Positions 5,415 to 7,745 of a stretch of 7,745 nt of DNA are shown here, piece by piece (position 1 is the stretch's first letter; every line of letters starts with the position of its first letter). Below the pieces are notes generated by a model. The model did not search any database. It saw nothing but the letters and a program-made list of their open reading frames with translations, and was not told where the DNA came from. Both the position numbers and the translations under genes were made by a program. The DNA is from an uncultured Bacteroidales bacterium. GTDB lineage: Bacteria; Bacteroidota; Bacteroidia; Bacteroidales; Marinilabiliaceae. Location: assembly GCA_934717675.1 (NCBI GenBank), contig CAKUYZ010000084.1, positions 1 through 7,745 of the forward strand, read 5' to 3'.

Positions 5415-7745
5415 CTAATCAAAAGAGGGAGTGGCGAAGAGAGAGTGGAACGTGGCTGTAAGCTCCATCTTGTCGGTGAAGCCGAGTTCTTTGATGACGT
5501 CGCCATCGGCCTCGCCAAAGGCGCAATTGCCCTTGGTGGCGCCGTAGCAGTTCCAAAGCTCTAGACGATATTTAGGAGACTCGTTGGAGTCGAGCACCTT
5601 GGTGGCATCGAACGTGATGTCCTTGCCATCGATGACAAGTTTGTCGAGCGTGGCGTGCAGTCCGGGGAAGTAGCCATAGATATCGGCAACCTCAAGGAAC
5701 GTCATGATGGAGCCGGCACTGTAGTCTGTGGATGCATCGGAGTAGGAGAAAGAGAGCTCGGTTGGCTCAAAGACAAACTTGTGAGTCTCCTCGTCATATT
5801 TCACCTCGATCTGCTGACCATCATTGTAGCCCCAAGTGCCACCCCAAGACGGGTTTACGGTGATGAGGTTGACATCGTACTTGCGAGCCACATTGGCATC
5901 GGCAAAGACTGTGTAGGTGATCTCTACCTTATCAGAGAAAGAGACCGCCATCTCGTCCTCAATGGCTTCGGCCGTGTTGGAGAATGGGCTTGCCTTTGCG
6001 GTCAGGCCCCAAGCGTTGAAGAACTCAACACGATAGTTGTTTCCAGCATTCTCCCCCTCGATATTGCCATAGCAGAACTTGGAGGCATCGTACTTAACGT
6101 CTTTGCCATCAGCCTTGATGCCATCTATGCGTACGAAGCTGTTCGGCAACTTGCCGCAGAGACCGCCGAAGTCGAGGAGGAACACCTTGGCACCATTCAT
6201 TGCGCCCTCATAAGTCACGGTTTCAGTGATGCTGCCTTGGGCAACAAGGTCGAGGGGTGAAAACTTGGAGACCTCAGTTCCCCAAGTGCCGGCTCCGTCG
6301 GAACCTGCGGCAATGAGTTTCACTTTCACAGCCTCCTCAGCTTCCTTGACCTCATTGGTGATGTAGTTGTAAACGAGGCTCGCAGCCCCCTCGCCAGAGA
6401 GACCGGGATCGCGCAAGATGGCGATCTGCATTGTCTCATCGGTCAGCGAGAAGATTTTTAGCTTGGTCTTGGCATCGAGAGTGAGCTTGTTGAACGTGCC
6501 GAAACCGAGGACGTCGATTGAGAGGGTGATGGTCTTGTTAACCTCATCCACCTCATAGGTGCCCGTCTCATCGGTGTAGGTCATATTCTTGAAGTTATTG
6601 TCCTCATCGAACACAGGAGTGCCACGATGGATGCTGACAGAGCCATCCTCATTGAACTCCATGTAGCCATAGTCGGCTTTCGGGCCGAGCCATTCGTTCC
6701 CGCTATATTTCGGAATCCAGTTCCAAGAATCTATGGAGCCGAGATAAGCACCCTCATTGTTGGTTACTGTGGCCCAGCTGTCATCCGTTCCGTAGTAGTA
6801 GAGAGGGCCGTCAAAACGGAAGCTCTCGCCATCGGCGTTGAGATCAATCACCCATTTCTTGTTGAGGAGAGCCTTGTTGAAGGGGATGTTCTTAGCCACG
6901 GTGACAGGACGCACGGAGAGAGCCTGGTAACGCGGCGTGGTGGTCTTGTCATTCTGGCCGTTGGAGAAGGCATAGCTGATGGCGAAGTCGGGAGCCGACT
7001 TATTGACAGAGCCAGTGAGATAGAGACCCTTCTCGCCCTCGCCAGAGACCGTGTTGCCAGTGCGGCTGCCAGCCGCCGGCATAAAGATGGAGTTGCCATT
7101 GGGGCCGGTGAACTTGTAGCCGGCCGCGCCATCCTCCTCCGCCCACTCGACCTTACACTTCGTGAAGAGCTCCTCAAACTCGTCCGCCGTAGGCATAGTG
7201 GCCTTGGAGAGAGACTTGAAGGCGATGTCGCTGTCGGTCTTGTAAATGTCGGCCGCAGGAGTGTAGTCAGAGCAAGAGGTGGAGTTGTTGAGACCCGTGA
7301 GGTCGCCAAAGGCGAAGAGGCCACCGAGCTCAGATGCCTTTGTGGCACCGATGTTGAACTTGCACCACTTGGTGGAAAGGCCAAGGTCTACGAAGTCGCG
7401 CTCTGGATCGATGGTGAACTCATTAGTCTCAAACTCCTTGACGTCGCCATAGACGACACCTGAGCCGAGGTCGAGGTAGGCCGCATAGTAGTAGGTTGCA
7501 GAGGGCAGGAGACCCTTCTTCTCGATGGAGAACGCGCCAACCTCGCCAGCCGCAACTTTAAGACCCGCGCGAACCTTCTCCACGTCGGAGCTTGCGGCGA
7601 AGACAACGCCACAGGTAGCACCCGTCGGATAGTCGACAGCGGTGCCGCCGACAACTACGGAGTTGACGCCAATCTCCTTGGCATCGGCCGTGGAGACCTT
7701 GGCATTTGTTGTGACGAGGCTCTTTACCTCACCCTTGTATGTGAC
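5415..7745 (-). CDS. Large multidomain extracellular protein, 3' part (Fn3-like, 'VDLGL' domain, tandem C-terminal modules)
   Basis: The frame is open from the window edge (first full codon 7745-7743) to TAG at 5417-5415, with a second in-frame TAG directly after. 776 residues are visible and the N-terminus, including any export signal, is missing. Domains by visible residue: about 9-107, an Fn3-like sandwich (GLLPSATYYYAAYLDLG, VVYGDVKEFET); about 113-283, a domain common in Bacteroidetes and Fibrobacter surface proteins, from FVDLGLSTKW and NIGAT through MPTADEFEEL and GPNGNSIFMPAAG to SVRPV; about 295-466, a Trp/Tyr-rich beta domain beginning KKWVIDLNADG; about 472-619 and 622-772, two related modules. 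No catalytic motif is recognised. The composition, acidic and rich in Gly, Thr and aromatic residues, fits an exported protein. With two GH5 glucanases downstream, glycan binding or adhesion is a reasonable inference but is unproven. The GTG at 7583 is internal, since the Fn3-like sequence continues upstream of it. Confidence 0.85.
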   Translation of the reverse strand, partial: VTYKGEVKSLVTTNAKVSTADAKEIGVNSVVVGGTAVDYPTGATCGVVFAASSDVEKVRAGLKVAAGEVGAFSIEKKGLLPSATYYYAAYLDLGSGVVYGDVKEFETNEFTIDPERDFVDLGLSTKWCKFNIGATKASELGGLFAFGDLTGLNNSTSCSDYTPAADIYKTDSDIAFKSLSKATMPTADEFEELFTKCKVEWAEEDGAAGYKFTGPNGNSIFMPAAGSRTGNTVSGEGEKGLYLTGSVNKSAPDFAISYAFSNGQNDKTTTPRYQALSVRPVTVAKNIPFNKALLNKKWVIDLNADGESFRFDGPLYYYGTDDSWATVTNNEGAYLGSIDSWNWIPKYSGNEWLGPKADYGYMEFNEDGSVSIHRGTPVFDEDNNFKNMTYTDETGTYEVDEVNKTITLSIDVLGFGTFNKLTLDAKTKLKIFSLTDETMQIAILRDPGLSGEGAASLVYNYITNEVKEAEEAVKVKLIAAGSDGAGTWGTEVSKFSPLDLVAQGSITETVTYEGAMNGAKVFLLDFGGLCGKLPNSFVRIDGIKADGKDVKYDASKFCYGNIEGENAGNNYRVEFFNAWGLTAKASPFSNTAEAIEDEMAVSFSDKVEITYTVFADANVARKYDVNLITVNPSWGGTWGYNDGQQIEVKYDEETHKFVFEPTELSFSYSDASTDYSAGSIMTFLEVADIYGYFPGLHATLDKLVIDGKDITFDATKVLDSNESPKYRLELWNCYGATKGNCAFGEADGDVIKELGFTDKMELTATFHSLFATPSFD
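5430..5882 (-). repeat. C-terminal tandem module, copy B
   Basis: This second copy of about 151 residues ends close to the protein C-terminus. Its landmarks match copy A: SWGGTWG with GAGTWG; LVIDGKDITFDATK with IKADGKDVKYDASK; KYRLELWNCYG with NYRVEFFNAWG; CAFGEADGDVIKEL with PFSNTAEAIEDEM; and FTDKMELTATFHS with FSDKVEITYTVFA. DNA identity between the copies appears low, so the duplication looks old rather than recent. Confidence 0.7.
5889..6332 (-). repeat. C-terminal tandem module, copy A
   Basis: This is a protein-level repeat of about 148 residues inside the large multidomain protein. Landmarks in order are GAGTWG, FVRIDGIKADGKDVKYDASK, NYRVEFFNAWG, SPFSNTAEAIED and FSDKVEITYTVFA. Each has a counterpart at the same spacing in copy B just downstream. 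The predicted secondary structure is mostly beta with aromatic residues (Trp, Tyr, Phe) on several strands, as in carbohydrate-binding sandwiches. I do not recognise a named family. Confidence 0.7.

Noticed and set aside
6627..7463. Plus-strand open frame of 278 codons opposite the large multidomain gene
   Set aside because: The minus strand here encodes the recognisable 'VDLGL...SVRPV' domain in a frame open across the whole region. The plus-strand translation is low-complexity (rich in V, A, E, R) with no motif.
7581..7583. GTG codon as the start of the large minus-strand protein
   Set aside because: 54 further in-frame codons upstream to the window edge contain no stop and complete the Fn3-like domain, so this is an internal Val and the true start is outside the window.
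7388..7654. Alternative minus-strand frame of 88 codons near the right edge
   Set aside because: It overlaps the Fn3-like domain of the large protein in another frame and is rich in Arg, Ser and Pro without structure. The main frame stays open to the window edge with Fn3-like sequence.

Overview
The window looks like chromosomal DNA from a GC-rich member of the order Bacteroidales (Prevotella- or Muribaculaceae-like; genus not resolvable by eye). The reasons are surface-type lipoprotein signals (Cys followed by Ser and acidic residues), BACON domains, a TAnnTTTG-type promoter element, the absence of clear Shine-Dalgarno sequences, and the pairing of recF with a short DUF721 gene. All sequence except short intergenic gaps is coding. 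No gene-free stretch exceeds 300 bases; the longest is about 180 bases (5236-5414). I see no tRNA, rRNA, CRISPR array, insertion sequence or prophage.

Left part, plus strand (1-1858): a housekeeping cluster. It holds the C-terminal three quarters of the recombination mediator RecF, a 96-residue DUF721 (DciA-like) protein whose ATG overlaps the recF stop by 4 bases, and, 30 bases on, an inner-membrane MgtC/SapB-family protein with a C-terminal cytosolic domain. A 16-bp perfect hairpin (1880-1914) separates this cluster from convergent genes on the other strand and probably ends transcription from both sides.

Right part, minus strand (7745-1935): extracellular glycan-handling genes. The first in transcription order is a large multidomain protein cut by the window edge (776 residues visible, N-terminus missing). 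It has an Fn3-like domain, a Bacteroidetes/Fibrobacter 'VDLGL...SVRPV' domain, a Trp/Tyr-rich beta domain and two tandem C-terminal modules of about 150 residues. It is followed by its own hairpin terminator. After a candidate promoter come two overlapping genes (17 bp) for GH5 glycoside hydrolases with N-terminal BACON domains, the first with two BACON domains and the second with one. Both keep all expected GH5 active-site residues and are predicted to be exported and lipid-anchored, although the second has a poor lipobox.

Together the minus-strand genes suggest a small beta-glucan (cellulose, mixed-linkage glucan or xyloglucan) degradation locus: two surface endo-glucanases made from one transcript, next to a possible glycan-binding or adhesin-like surface protein. 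No SusC/SusD pair lies in the window, so whether this is part of a full polysaccharide utilisation locus depends on sequence beyond 7745. The least explained element is the tandem C-terminal module of the large protein.
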